This document shows, in pieces, positions 8,787 to 16,515 of a stretch of 33,999 nt of DNA. How positions within the stretch are numbered: position 1 is the first letter of the stretch; each line of letters begins with the position of its first letter. The stretch comes from Planctomycetaceae bacterium (lineage in GTDB: Bacteria > Planctomycetota > Planctomycetia > Planctomycetales > Planctomycetaceae), in NCBI GenBank assembly GCA_021732845.1, contig JAKFUF010000211.1, forward strand, positions 1 through 33,999, read 5' to 3'. Below the pieces are notes generated by a model. The model made no database searches. It saw only the letters and a program-made list of their open reading frames with translations, and had not been told where the DNA came from. The position numbers and the translations under genes are program-made.

Positions 8787-9119
8787 TCACTCGTCGGTCG
8801 GCTGCGAGGGGTTGACCCCGCTGTCCAGCTTGAATTTCAGATCCTTGATCTTCAAGTGCGGAAACTGAGCCTGGAATTTCGCCAGCAGTTTCTGCCGGTG
8901 AAACGACACCAGTTCCGCATGCAGGGCCGACTGGGCGACGGCCACGTGCAGCACCGCCCGTTTGATCGACAGGGCGCGGGTTCGGGAGGCGAACTGCGTT
9001 CCGGCCACTTCGGTCCAGGCCTGCTGCAGTTGGGCGTCGCCCTGCCGGCGGGCATAGCCCCGCAGGGCGATGAGCTTCGCCAGCACATCCGACAACGACT
9101 GGGGGCCGGGTTCCGCCAT
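8787..9119 (-). CDS. dciA: DciA-like replication protein (DUF721)
   Basis: The 110-residue protein fits the DUF721/DciA family in length and pattern. A helical N-terminus (LSDVLAKLIALRGY) is followed by the conserved WTEVAGTQFASRT, a LHVAVAQSALHAEL strand-helix block and a closing PHLKIKDLKFKL strand. DciA proteins help load the replicative helicase DnaB in bacteria lacking DnaC or DnaI. The gene follows dnaN by five bases and is almost certainly cotranscribed with it, which supports the assignment. The start at 9119 is the first ATG after the dnaN stop, with a weak GGTAAG upstream. The C-terminal tail after the domain (DSGVNPSQPTDE) is short and polar. Confidence 0.85.
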   Translation of the reverse strand: MAEPGPQSLSDVLAKLIALRGYARRQGDAQLQQAWTEVAGTQFASRTRALSIKRAVLHVAVAQSALHAELVSFHRQKLLAKFQAQFPHLKIKDLKFKLDSGVNPSQPTDE

Positions 9120-9124
9120 GTCAC

Positions 9125-10237
9125 TTACCGATCGCGGGAAAGCGGCATCACCACGTAGTTGTAGCCGTCTTCCGTCTTGAACAGGGCCGCGTTGTCGGCG
9201 TTGGTCAGCTCCAGCTTGAGTGGCTGCTCGGCGGTCAGCACCTTCAGGAATTCCGCGATGTACCGCGGGTCGAAGGTGATCGACACTTCCGGTCCATCAT
9301 ACCCGATGGGCAGTTCAACCTTCGATTCCCCCACATCGGCCGCCTGGCTGACGAGCGTCAGGATGCCGGGGGCGAAGCGAAAATCGACGCCGCGGCTTTC
9401 TTCATTCGTGACGATCAGCGACTGCCGCACGGCCATGTGGAACGGGCCGGCCACCAGGTCAACGGTCGAGGTGGCATGCCGTGGGATCACATCTTGATAC
9501 TTGGGGAACCGGCCTTCGACCAGCCGCGTGTAGATGGTCGTGACCGCGGTTTTCAGCAGGAGGTGATTGGTGTCGATGGCGATCCACACCGGCTCGTTCT
9601 CGTCGCCCAGGCTGCGTTCGATCAACGACATCGCGCGGGAGGGCACGACCGGCGTGCCATTTCTCACCTCGACCTTGCCCTGCATCGCACAGGCACACTT
9701 GGTCACCGCCAACCGACGCGTATCGGTCGCGGCAAAGGTCGCCACATCCCCCTTCAGGTCGATCAGCACGCCACCCAGGGCATACCGCGTGCTTTCGGTG
9801 TCGCAGGCGAACAGCGTCCGCCGGATCATCTGCTTGAGGGCACCGGTCTGCAGGATGTAGTACTCGTTGGCCTCGAAGCCACTGACATTGGGGAACTCGA
9901 CCGGGTCTTCGCTGCCCAGCCGGTATTCGGCCCGGTCGCCGCGAATCCACAGCACCTCGTCGGTTTTCTCCAGCGTGATGGTGTCGCCCACCATCTCCCG
10001 CAGAATGTCGTTGGTCTTGTTCTTGGGCAGCAAAAGTTCGCCCGGCGCATCGACCGTGGCTTCGCCGACGCGGTAGCGGATGCCGACTTCGGAGTCGGTG
10101 GCGACCAGTGTGGCCCCTTCCATCGTGGCTTGCAGCTTGATGTTCTGCAGGATCGGCTTCGGGGTGCGGGCGGGAACGATGCCGGCGACGGTCTGAAAGG
10201 CGGTCGCCAGGGCGCTGCGCTGACAAGTGAGCTTCAT
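9125..10237 (-). CDS. dnaN: DNA polymerase III beta subunit (sliding clamp)
   Basis: The 370-residue product has the standard length of a bacterial clamp and its hallmarks: MKLTCQRSALATAFQTVAGIV at the start, an RYALGGVLIDLKG block and TDTRRLAVT in the middle domain, FRFAPGILTL in the third domain and the C-terminal YNYVVMPLSRDR (family usual: YVVMPMR). The ring-shaped dimer tethers DNA polymerase to DNA. The start at 10237 is chosen because the family begins MK(L/F); an upstream in-frame ATG at 10258 would add only MAQGIRD. It heads the set dnaN-dciA-small ORF-HEPN. The upstream region contains palindromes and one DnaA-box-like site. dnaA is not in the window: a kinase gene lies upstream instead. 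Confidence 0.96.
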   Translation of the reverse strand: MKLTCQRSALATAFQTVAGIVPARTPKPILQNIKLQATMEGATLVATDSEVGIRYRVGEATVDAPGELLLPKNKTNDILREMVGDTITLEKTDEVLWIRGDRAEYRLGSEDPVEFPNVSGFEANEYYILQTGALKQMIRRTLFACDTESTRYALGGVLIDLKGDVATFAATDTRRLAVTKCACAMQGKVEVRNGTPVVPSRAMSLIERSLGDENEPVWIAIDTNHLLLKTAVTTIYTRLVEGRFPKYQDVIPRHATSTVDLVAGPFHMAVRQSLIVTNEESRGVDFRFAPGILTLVSQAADVGESKVELPIGYDGPEVSITFDPRYIAEFLKVLTAEQPLKLELTNADNAALFKTEDGYNYVVMPLSRDR

Positions 10238-10315
10238 GTCCCGAATCCCCTGAGCCACTGTTTCAGCACGCTGCGACCACCTGTCGGCAGGGTGTGAAAG
10301 CCCGTTTCTTCTAAG

Positions 10316-10325
10316 ATTTTAAAAT
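10316..10325. promoter_or_regulatory. AT-only palindrome ATTTTAAAAT upstream of dnaN
   Basis: A perfect 10-bp palindrome in an otherwise GC-rich stretch, about 80 bp upstream of the dnaN start. It could be part of the promoter or an operator. The assignment rests on position and composition only. Confidence 0.35.
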
Positions 10326-10355
10326 AGTAGTCGTAGTATCAGGGGGCCTGAAAAT

Positions 10356-10364
10356 TGTGGAAAA
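10356..10364 (-). promoter_or_regulatory. DnaA-box-like nonamer upstream of dnaN
   Basis: The reverse strand reads TTTTCCACA, which fits the DnaA-box consensus TTWTNCACA. It lies about 120 bp upstream of dnaN. Only this one full match was found nearby; TTTTCGACA at about 10565-10573 differs at one position. It may regulate dnaN. It is not enough to call an origin. Confidence 0.35.
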
Positions 10365-10481
10365 GACACGGCACCCCGACGTAAAGCCACGATAACGAAA
10401 CGGTTACCGCCATTCAACGCCGCGTGTGGGCTGTTCAATTCCTGTGAACCGGCTGTTCAGGGATGTTTGTCGGCGGTGGAC

Positions 10482-10511
10482 AGCGGGCGATGCCATGCAC
10501 CGCCCGCTTTT
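10482..10511 (+). terminator. GC-rich hairpin followed by TTTT
   Basis: AGCGGGCG (10482-10489) pairs with CGCCCGCT (10501-10508) around an 11-nt loop, and T residues follow on the + strand. This fits a short intrinsic terminator reading rightwards, but no + strand gene ends here. It may instead act as a structured element or belong to an unrecognised small RNA. Confidence 0.35.
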
Positions 10512-10520
10512 CCGCCCACG

Positions 10521-10548
10521 ACCGCCCGCGCGGAATCGCACGGGCGGT
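10521..10548. repeat. Second GC-rich hairpin upstream of dnaN
   Basis: ACCGCCCG (10521-10528) and CGGGCGGT (10541-10548) form a perfect 8-bp stem with a 12-nt loop, ten bases after the previous hairpin. The stem sequences of the two hairpins are related (CGCCCG/CGGGCG). Confidence 0.45.
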
Positions 10549-10705
10549 GAAGAGTCTGGTGACAGGTTTTCGACAGGTTGCAACCGGTTTCCATGCGGAT
10601 CGGAGGGCTCGGAAATGTCGATCGACCGCCGACAGTGTGCGTGGATTGCGAGAAACTTCGCGTCAGTGCGAACGACCCGAAGCCGTTGACGGGTTGCATG
10701 TCGTG

Positions 10706-11068
10706 TTACGGATACGTCCTGGTTTGAGGAGGATCCGTCAGATCAGCGGCCGTAACCTGCACAGACACAGGCTCGTTCGCAAGATTCTCGACATAGGCGA
10801 GCCAGACAGACGTTGTACCAGGCAAATTGCTGCCTTGGAGTGTGAATTCGAACGGGCTTCCCAACGCATTTTCGTCTTCATCGAAAAGGCGGCCAGTGGG
10901 TTTGCACCCCAGGCAACTGTGAATGATCGAACCGTTGGGTGGTTTTAGTTTTGCTGTAACGGTCGCACTCCACGTTAAGATTGCTCCTGAGGGTTCATGT
11001 GCATCGATAATTGAGGAGTTGAGAATGACAAATTTATTCTCATCTGGATTTGAACTGCTCTTGGCCAT
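10706..11068 (-). CDS. Hypothetical protein downstream of a Ser/Thr kinase
   Basis: The 120-residue product is not recognised. It has no signal peptide or membrane segment. Its composition is rich in Ser, Thr, Asn and Pro with alternating hydrophobic residues (VSVQVTAADLTD), suggesting a beta-sandwich. A CLGC pair sits near residues 52-55. It starts 42 bp after the stop of the kinase gene in the same direction, so cotranscription is likely. No purine-rich ribosome binding site precedes the ATG at 11068. It could be a small partner of the kinase or an unrelated orphan. Confidence 0.5.
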   Translation of the reverse strand: MAKSSSNPDENKFVILNSSIIDAHEPSGAILTWSATVTAKLKPPNGSIIHSCLGCKPTGRLFDEDENALGSPFEFTLQGSNLPGTTSVWLAYVENLANEPVSVQVTAADLTDPPQTRTYP

Positions 11069-11110
11069 AAAGGTTGGGGGAGGACCGACTTAGTTATCTT
11101 TTGGATGAAT

Positions 11111-13000
11111 TCATTCGAGATTGAACGCGTAAACTGAAACAGTTGCCGAAGTCCCGCCAAAGCCAATGCCAACTGGCGTCACCGACGGCTTCGCATCGGG
11201 CAGGGCAACGGAATGTGGGACCACATCCAAACCGTTGATCCAGATGTGATGGACAGTCTGCGAATCGGCATCGACACGCAGGTTCAGACGATTGTTCACA
11301 AGGAGTGGCATTCGGAGAGCTTTGACATTTACGTCGCTTATTACGCCTCGACGTGAGTCACTAGGCCCAATCACATAATTGCAAATCTTAACCAAGCCGC
11401 CGGTTTCGCGGCTTTGTGCCTCGACAGCCCAGCAATGTTCTAGTCCATCGCCGCCAACATGCAGATTCCAGAACAGGATTGCCGCACCATTTGACTGGTG
11501 CAAAGCCACATCCATACTGGCAACAAACCGGCCAAAATTGCGTTTCTCGACTTGAAACAGGGCTGGCGCAAAGGCATCAAACCTGTAGGCTCCGACATCG
11601 GAAAGATAGCCGAATGTGTCATGCGTATCGTAAGGCTGCCAAGCAATCACGGTCGGATGAGCAAAAGCTGGCAGTGCATCAGCCGCCTTTGGTCCGGGAG
11701 GTCCAGGGGGCTTGGCACGTTGCGAATACACAAGCAATGCAGCCAGACAGATCACGGAGCAGATCACTGCTGCCGTCGCGACGGGCGTTCGTCGCCCTCT
11801 TGTGACCGGCGGTACCTTTGCCGGTACCTTCCACCCCTCCAACTCCTCCGCCAACTCCAGCGCCGTCGTTGGCCGATCCGTAATCGCCTTCTTCAAACAC
11901 CGCAGGCAAATCGCTTCCAACTCCGCCGGGATCGAACTGCGAATTGTCCTTAGCGGCCGGGCTTCGCGGGTCGCCACGACGCGGCGGTATTCATCGAACG
12001 AGGAGACCTGAAAGGGAAGGGTACCCGTCAACAGCCGATAGAACACGACACCCAGGCTGTAGACATCCGAGCGCGGGTCAGCCAGGTGGCTCTCGCCACA
12101 CGCCTGTTCCGGCGGCATGTAATGGATCGTGCCCAGCGCCTGGGGTTCTTCGCTGGCCAATTCCTGTTCGGTCGCCGAGAGGCCGAAGTCGGTGAGACAG
12201 GGCTGGCCGCGGGAATCGAACAGGATGTTGGAGGGCTTCACGTCGCGGTGGTAAATCCGCTGCTCGTGCGTGTAATGGAGGGCGCGGGCCAGGGCGATGA
12301 CCCAGTCGACGGCGGTCGCAATGGGCACTTCGCCCTGTTGGATGCGCGTTTCCAGCGTTCCGCCGGGCATCAGTTGCGAGACGATGAATAGTGCGCCGTC
12401 GGCAACGCCCGCATCCAGGACGCGAACAATGTGGTTGTGGTCCAGTTGGGCGATCCGCTGCCCCTCTTTGAGGAGCAACTCCATTTGTTCGGTGGACATG
12501 CCCCGGTCGGCCCGCAGCCGCTTGACCGCGACCATTCGGTCCAACAATCGATCCTTCGCCCGCCACACTTCGCCGCAACCACCCCGACCCAGTGGCTCAA
12601 GCAACTCATAGCGCTCGCCAGTCGCTGGCAAGTCCCGCCCGAAACTCTGTGGCTCACTATTCCTGCCGTGCCTGACAACGACCTTGGTCGAAACGTCCAT
12701 CAACAGGCTGGAGTCGAACAATGTCGACAACCGCGCGTTCAAAACGTCGGCGTGTTGGGGGAACCGGCGCAGATATTCTTCCAGAGACGGCGAATCGCCC
12801 CCTTCGCGGCGATGCCGGACTTCAATCTCGATCAATTCCAGCAGTGCATCCAGACGTACGGACGCGGGCACCGAATCGAGCAGGGTTTCAATGCTCGCCG
12901 TCTTGCCGCTGGAGAGCGCCCCGCGAAAGTCGCGGCAGACGGCCTCCAGAAGCGGACTCTCATCCACTCCCGACATCGAGTCGGCTTTGTCATTGAGCAT
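11111..13000 (-). CDS. Membrane-anchored Ser/Thr protein kinase with C-terminal jelly-roll-like domain
   Basis: Read from ATG 13000 the protein has 629 residues. Residues 15-100 form a helical N-terminal region with PSLEEYLRRFP, common in planctomycete kinases. The kinase domain spans about 131-390: glycine loop GRGGCGEV (138-145), VAVK lysine K160, HRDVKPSN with D253, DFG at 271-273 and PPEQ in place of APEQ near 296-299. A single membrane segment at about 405-425 is followed by a Pro-rich linker. The outer domain of about 190 residues has alternating strands and looks like a concanavalin/LamG-like jelly roll, a possible ligand sensor. Upstream starts (13087) and a later one (12976) are possible; none has a good ribosome binding site. 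It is divergent from the kinase-SUMF1 gene and followed by the 120-residue gene. Confidence 0.9.
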   Translation of the reverse strand: MLNDKADSMSGVDESPLLEAVCRDFRGALSSGKTASIETLLDSVPASVRLDALLELIEIEVRHRREGGDSPSLEEYLRRFPQHADVLNARLSTLFDSSLLMDVSTKVVVRHGRNSEPQSFGRDLPATGERYELLEPLGRGGCGEVWRAKDRLLDRMVAVKRLRADRGMSTEQMELLLKEGQRIAQLDHNHIVRVLDAGVADGALFIVSQLMPGGTLETRIQQGEVPIATAVDWVIALARALHYTHEQRIYHRDVKPSNILFDSRGQPCLTDFGLSATEQELASEEPQALGTIHYMPPEQACGESHLADPRSDVYSLGVVFYRLLTGTLPFQVSSFDEYRRVVATREARPLRTIRSSIPAELEAICLRCLKKAITDRPTTALELAEELEGWKVPAKVPPVTRGRRTPVATAAVICSVICLAALLVYSQRAKPPGPPGPKAADALPAFAHPTVIAWQPYDTHDTFGYLSDVGAYRFDAFAPALFQVEKRNFGRFVASMDVALHQSNGAAILFWNLHVGGDGLEHCWAVEAQSRETGGLVKICNYVIGPSDSRRGVISDVNVKALRMPLLVNNRLNLRVDADSQTVHHIWINGLDVVPHSVALPDAKPSVTPVGIGFGGTSATVSVYAFNLE

Positions 13001-13200
13001 TTGGCGAACGCACGTTGGCCCGATACGAAAATCGCACTGAAATGCAGATGTATAATTCTGCCACAGGTGGGCGAGGAAGTAAAGCAAGCATCACACACAT
13101 CCCGGGAATCAAACGTGGCGTTGACGTTTCTGGCCGTGTAGCATGGATTTCCTGTCGCAGAAGATTGGATTATTTTGGCGAACGACTGGCGGGGGCTTGG
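13001..13200. promoter_or_regulatory. Shared divergent region between two kinase genes
   Basis: Two kinase genes start outwards from these 200 bp. Both coding frames stay open some way into it, so the exact starts are uncertain. No convincing promoter or operator was found. The arrangement would allow joint regulation. Confidence 0.4.
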
Positions 13201-15459
13201 ATGGCGGACACGGGCGAACTGCAGCCGGGGATGCTGCTCGGTGGCTGCCGGATCGTGAAGCTCATTGGCCGGGGCGGCATGGGCGAGGTGTACCTGGCCG
13301 AACACCAGGTGTTGCGAAAGTCCGTGGCGATCAAGACCGCGCGGGCGAATTTGCAGAATCAGGAACTGGCCCGTGAGCGGTTCTTGAAAGAGGCGCGGCT
13401 CGCCGCGCGGGTGGAGCATCCGAACGTCATCACCATTTACGACGCGGGTGAACTGAACGGCCTGCTGTACATTGTGATGCAGTTCGTCAAGGGGCAGGAC
13501 TTGTCGCAGGTGTTGAAGGCGGCCACAGCGCCGCTGGACTGGCGGCAGGTCATGACCTGGATGCGGGATGCGGCGGCGGGGCTGGAAGAAGTTCATGCGC
13601 TGGGGCTGATCCACCGCGACATCAAGCCCCACAACCTGATGCTGACCCACGCCGGGCGAATCCTGGTGATGGATTTCGGCCTGGTCCGCGAGGACGACCC
13701 AAATGCCAGCGTGACCAGCGGGATCATCGGGTCTCCCGCCTACATGTCGCCGGAACAGTGCCGCAGCGAGCGGCTCGACCACCGCAGCGACATCTATTCG
13801 CTGGGCACGACGGCCTACAACCTGCTGTGCGGGAACCCGCCGTTTCTGGAGAAGAGCGTTCACCTGGTGATCATGAAGCTGGCGCAGAACAGCGTGGCGG
13901 AGCGGTTGGACCGTGTCCGGTCGGACATTCCCGCCGCCGTGGCGGAGCTTGTGGCTCGGGCGATGGCTCCTGTTCGCGAAGAGCGAATGCCCGATGCGCG
14001 AACATTTGCGGTGGAGATCGACCGGTTGCTGTTGGGTGTGTCAGTTCCTGCGGGCGCGCAGGTCGGCGCGGGGCTTGCCGGTTCCGGCGGTTCCGGGAGT
14101 TCTCCACAAGGTTCGTCGCTGCCTGAATCGTCACAGTTGGATGTGGCGGCGCGCGCGGCCTCGGCGGTGCCTGGCACCGCGCCTTCGATGGAGACCGCCG
14201 GTTCCAGCGTCCGTGAGACACAGCGCACCAAAGTGTCGCCCGCTGGTTCACCGCGTCCGACCAACCTCGTGGCTCTGCTGGCATCAGTCGCGGTCATGGC
14301 GGGGCTGATGGCTGTGGTGGGCGTGGGATGGATGCTGATTGGAAAGCCCGAAAAGAGCCCAGACCCATTGGTTGTTGGCGTGTCGCCCGCACCCAATCGA
14401 GAGACGAAGCCGCCAGACAAGGCGCCCGTAGCCACCATTGCCGTGAAGGCGGAGGCAACCGAGCCCGCGTCGAACGTACCTCTGCGAGCGTCCAACACCC
14501 CTCTGTCCGCGGGCGAAACTCCGAAAGCAAAACCCGAGCCCGCCCGCGAAAAAACTGAGGAGGAGATGAAATCGGCGGTCGCCACGACCTCCGGCCGAGG
14601 CCATCCGAGTGGCGTGGCTGCTGGCAGTTCGAGCGCAAACCTCAAGCCGGATGCAGCGCCAACCCCCGACGAAATCTTGACTTCCGGAACCACTGCGGGG
14701 CAGGTGTGGAACAAGAACAGTCTGGCGATCCCCTTTCGCTGGTGTCCGCCAGGAACATTCACGATGGGGACGCCGGGCGCGACCGACGATGAATCTCCGG
14801 TCAGCGTGACCTTGACGCTGGGCTTCTGGCTGGCTGAGACGGAGGTCACGCAGGGGCAATGGGAGCGGGTGATGGGGACGACGCCCTGGAAAAACCAGTT
14901 GAATGTGAAAGAAGGTGCGGATTACCCGGCAACCTATGTGTGTCACAGCGGCGAATCGGACAGTGCCGTCGACTTCTGCCAGAAATACACCGAGAGTGAG
15001 CGGGCTGCGGGGCGGCTGCCCGCCAATTGGGAGTACCGTCTGCCAACGGAGGCCCAATGGGAGTATGCCTGCCGGGCTGGAACGGTCACCCATTACAGCT
15101 TTGGAGACAATGACAACGATCTGGGAGACCATGCCTGGTTCGACAAGAACGCCTACGACATTGACGAGAAATTCGCGCATCGCGTGGGAACGAAGAAGGC
15201 GAACGGTTGGGGATTGAGAGACATGCACGGCAATGTTTGGGAATGGTGCGCGGACTGGTACGGGAATCAGTTGCCCGGCGGGACGGACCCGATGGGAGTG
15301 TCATTAGTCTCGAACCGGGTTTACCGTGGCGGCGGCTGGAGCCGCGACGCGGCGAATTGCCGGGCGGCGATCCGCAACTCGTCCGCTCCGTCGCACCGCT
15401 CGTACTTCCGCGGCCTCCGGCTGGCCCTGAGTCCGTCTGGCCGGTCAGCGGAGCGATGA
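13201..15459 (+). CDS. Ser/Thr protein kinase fused to a SUMF1 (FGE-like) domain
   Basis: The 752-residue protein has a kinase domain at about 15-280: GRGGMGEV (23-30), VAIK lysine K45, HRDIKPHN with D140, DFG (158-160) and SPEQ. A Ser/Pro/Gly-rich linker leads to one membrane segment at about 356-380 and a long Pro/Glu/Lys-rich spacer. From about 510 to 745 comes a SUMF1 domain: FTMGTPG, ETEVTQGQWERVMG, RLPTEAQWEYACRAG and GNVWEWCADWY. The tail is GGGWSRDAANCRAAIRNS and then RGLRLALSPSG. The paired catalytic cysteines of true formylglycine-generating enzymes are not present after GGGW. The domain is therefore probably a C-type-lectin-like binding module outside the membrane. The start at 13201 puts the kinase core near residue 15; the frame is open from 13015. 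Kinase-SUMF1 fusions are typical of planctomycetes. Confidence 0.9.
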   Translation: MADTGELQPGMLLGGCRIVKLIGRGGMGEVYLAEHQVLRKSVAIKTARANLQNQELARERFLKEARLAARVEHPNVITIYDAGELNGLLYIVMQFVKGQDLSQVLKAATAPLDWRQVMTWMRDAAAGLEEVHALGLIHRDIKPHNLMLTHAGRILVMDFGLVREDDPNASVTSGIIGSPAYMSPEQCRSERLDHRSDIYSLGTTAYNLLCGNPPFLEKSVHLVIMKLAQNSVAERLDRVRSDIPAAVAELVARAMAPVREERMPDARTFAVEIDRLLLGVSVPAGAQVGAGLAGSGGSGSSPQGSSLPESSQLDVAARAASAVPGTAPSMETAGSSVRETQRTKVSPAGSPRPTNLVALLASVAVMAGLMAVVGVGWMLIGKPEKSPDPLVVGVSPAPNRETKPPDKAPVATIAVKAEATEPASNVPLRASNTPLSAGETPKAKPEPAREKTEEEMKSAVATTSGRGHPSGVAAGSSSANLKPDAAPTPDEILTSGTTAGQVWNKNSLAIPFRWCPPGTFTMGTPGATDDESPVSVTLTLGFWLAETEVTQGQWERVMGTTPWKNQLNVKEGADYPATYVCHSGESDSAVDFCQKYTESERAAGRLPANWEYRLPTEAQWEYACRAGTVTHYSFGDNDNDLGDHAWFDKNAYDIDEKFAHRVGTKKANGWGLRDMHGNVWEWCADWYGNQLPGGTDPMGVSLVSNRVYRGGGWSRDAANCRAAIRNSSAPSHRSYFRGLRLALSPSGRSAER

Positions 15460-16018
15460 ACGAGCCCAGAGCGGAGCCAGGAACGCAGGCCCGGAGGGAG
15501 GCGGCGGTAGCCCCGACTGGAGGAGCCGCAGTGCATGGCGCAGCGACGGGCACGGCAGCGAGCTTAAGATCACGACAAGCGCAGCGCGGCGTTCGCGTCA
15601 AAAATCTGTGGTTCGTGGCGTCGGCTTGAGCCGATGCGCGTTCAGCATCATTTTGAGAGGCATGCTCCTCCGTGACCCGGGTGGGCTCAAGCCCACGTTG
15701 TTACACAGAAGTCGATGCGGACACGGGCGGCGATCTCCACGGCGTAGTGTCGCCTCTCGCTCCGCGAGAGGCCGCGAGTGTGGTGCAACACCTTAGAAAC
15801 GTCGATCAAGGTCTCTCTATTGGCACCGCGGGCACCCGTCCGCAGTCTCTTGCGGAGCAAGAGACGACACTACGCCGGCATCCGCATCTCGACCGGGTGT
15901 TCCGTCGTTTCATCCGGCAACATGTCTGGCGATTGTTGGCATCGCCGACTTCTGTGTAACAACGAGGGCTCAAGCCCACGCTACGGGGCTGTCGGCCTCA
16001 CAGTGGACATGCCCGAAT
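15460..16018. other. Palindrome-rich spacer
   Basis: No gene is supported in these 559 bp. The first 140 bp after the kinase-SUMF1 stop are GC-rich without clear structure. TCGGCTTGAGCCGA at 15621-15634 is a perfect palindromic stem related to the GGGCTCAAGCCC palindromes of the large inverted-repeat element that follows. Confidence 0.5.
15683..15977. repeat. Inverted-repeat element of about 295 bp (MITE-like or structured RNA)
   Basis: Outer arms of 31 nt (15683-15713 and 15947-15977) are reverse complements with three mismatches. They include a perfect 17-nt core GTTGTTACACAGAAGTC at 15697-15713 paired with 15947-15963. Each outer end carries the palindrome GGGCTCAAGCCC. A second, inner pair of 30-nt arms (15741-15770 and 15847-15876) matches at 27 of 30 positions. 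The central 75 bp is unpaired. No transposase or ORF lies inside. An arm-like relic is found at 304-321. The nested arrangement suggests a non-autonomous mobile element or a long foldback transcript. Confidence 0.75.
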
Positions 16019-16399
16019 TCAGGCGTTCGGCATGCTCAACATGACAGGTGGCAGTTTTTTTCGCAGGTACGCCAGGCGATCCTGAAAGCTCGTGTCCACC
16101 GGCAATCCGTCCGCTGCGGTGGATTGGCGGACAAACCGCACCCCCTGCAGGAGCAGCTTCTTTTCGGACTCCGTGACGATGGAGAGTTCAAACGTCACCT
16201 TTTCCCTGGTTCTTTCGACAACCGTTCTTTCAATCGGGAGGATCTCAAACATGCGCTCCGCCGCCGGACCGTGCTTGCGGCGGAAGATTTCGTACTGCTC
16301 GGCCGTCAATTCCCGAAACGCATCCTCCCGGAACTCGATTTCGGTGGTGAAGATGATCTGCAGCGCGGGGATGAGCTTGAAGGCGTTCAACAGGTCCAT
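16019..16399 (-). CDS. Hypothetical protein (126 aa)
   Basis: The product starts MDLLNAFKLIPALQIIFTTE and is a mixed alpha/beta protein with many charged residues (RELTAEQYEIFRRKHG, ERTVVERTREKVTFELSIV). There is no signal peptide, membrane segment or recognised motif. The start at 16399 is preferred because GGAG lies ten bases upstream; the alternative ATG at 16408 leaves no room for a ribosome binding site. In-frame sequence further upstream is repeat DNA. It is a single gene between the inverted-repeat element and the tandem repeat array. Function is unknown. The regular pattern of charged and hydrophobic residues supports real coding. Confidence 0.6.
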   Translation of the reverse strand: MDLLNAFKLIPALQIIFTTEIEFREDAFRELTAEQYEIFRRKHGPAAERMFEILPIERTVVERTREKVTFELSIVTESEKKLLLQGVRFVRQSTAADGLPVDTSFQDRLAYLRKKLPPVMLSMPNA

Positions 16400-16515
16400 G
16401 GTTCTCATTCTCCGTGCCAGGGCCGGCGACCAGTTTGCAGATGGCGAAGTCCGATTATAACCGGGCGGGCCGGTTTTGAACTTTCGCCAGTCGGATCGAG
16501 TCGGGGAGTGACTGA

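Larger units (their letters stand above)
10238..10705. other. dnaN upstream region without genes
   Basis: No gene is supported in these 468 bp. The region holds an AT palindrome, a DnaA-box-like nonamer and two GC-rich hairpins, each listed separately. The direct repeat GGCTGTTCA appears near 10429 and 10451. It presumably contains the dnaN promoter, but no clear -35/-10 pair was identified. Confidence 0.5.

Noticed and set aside
9437-10297. 286-codon + strand frame over dnaN
   Set aside because: It is the antisense of the unmistakable sliding-clamp gene.
10482-10511. Terminator of a + strand gene
   Set aside because: No + strand gene ends upstream, so it was kept only as a low-confidence hairpin.
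10238-10705. Chromosomal origin of replication
   Set aside because: There is only one full DnaA-box-like nonamer, no dnaA gene and no AT-rich unwinding stretch beyond a 10-bp palindrome.
13201-15459. Active formylglycine-generating enzyme
   Set aside because: The catalytic cysteine pair is absent, and the domain is fused to a kinase across a membrane segment.
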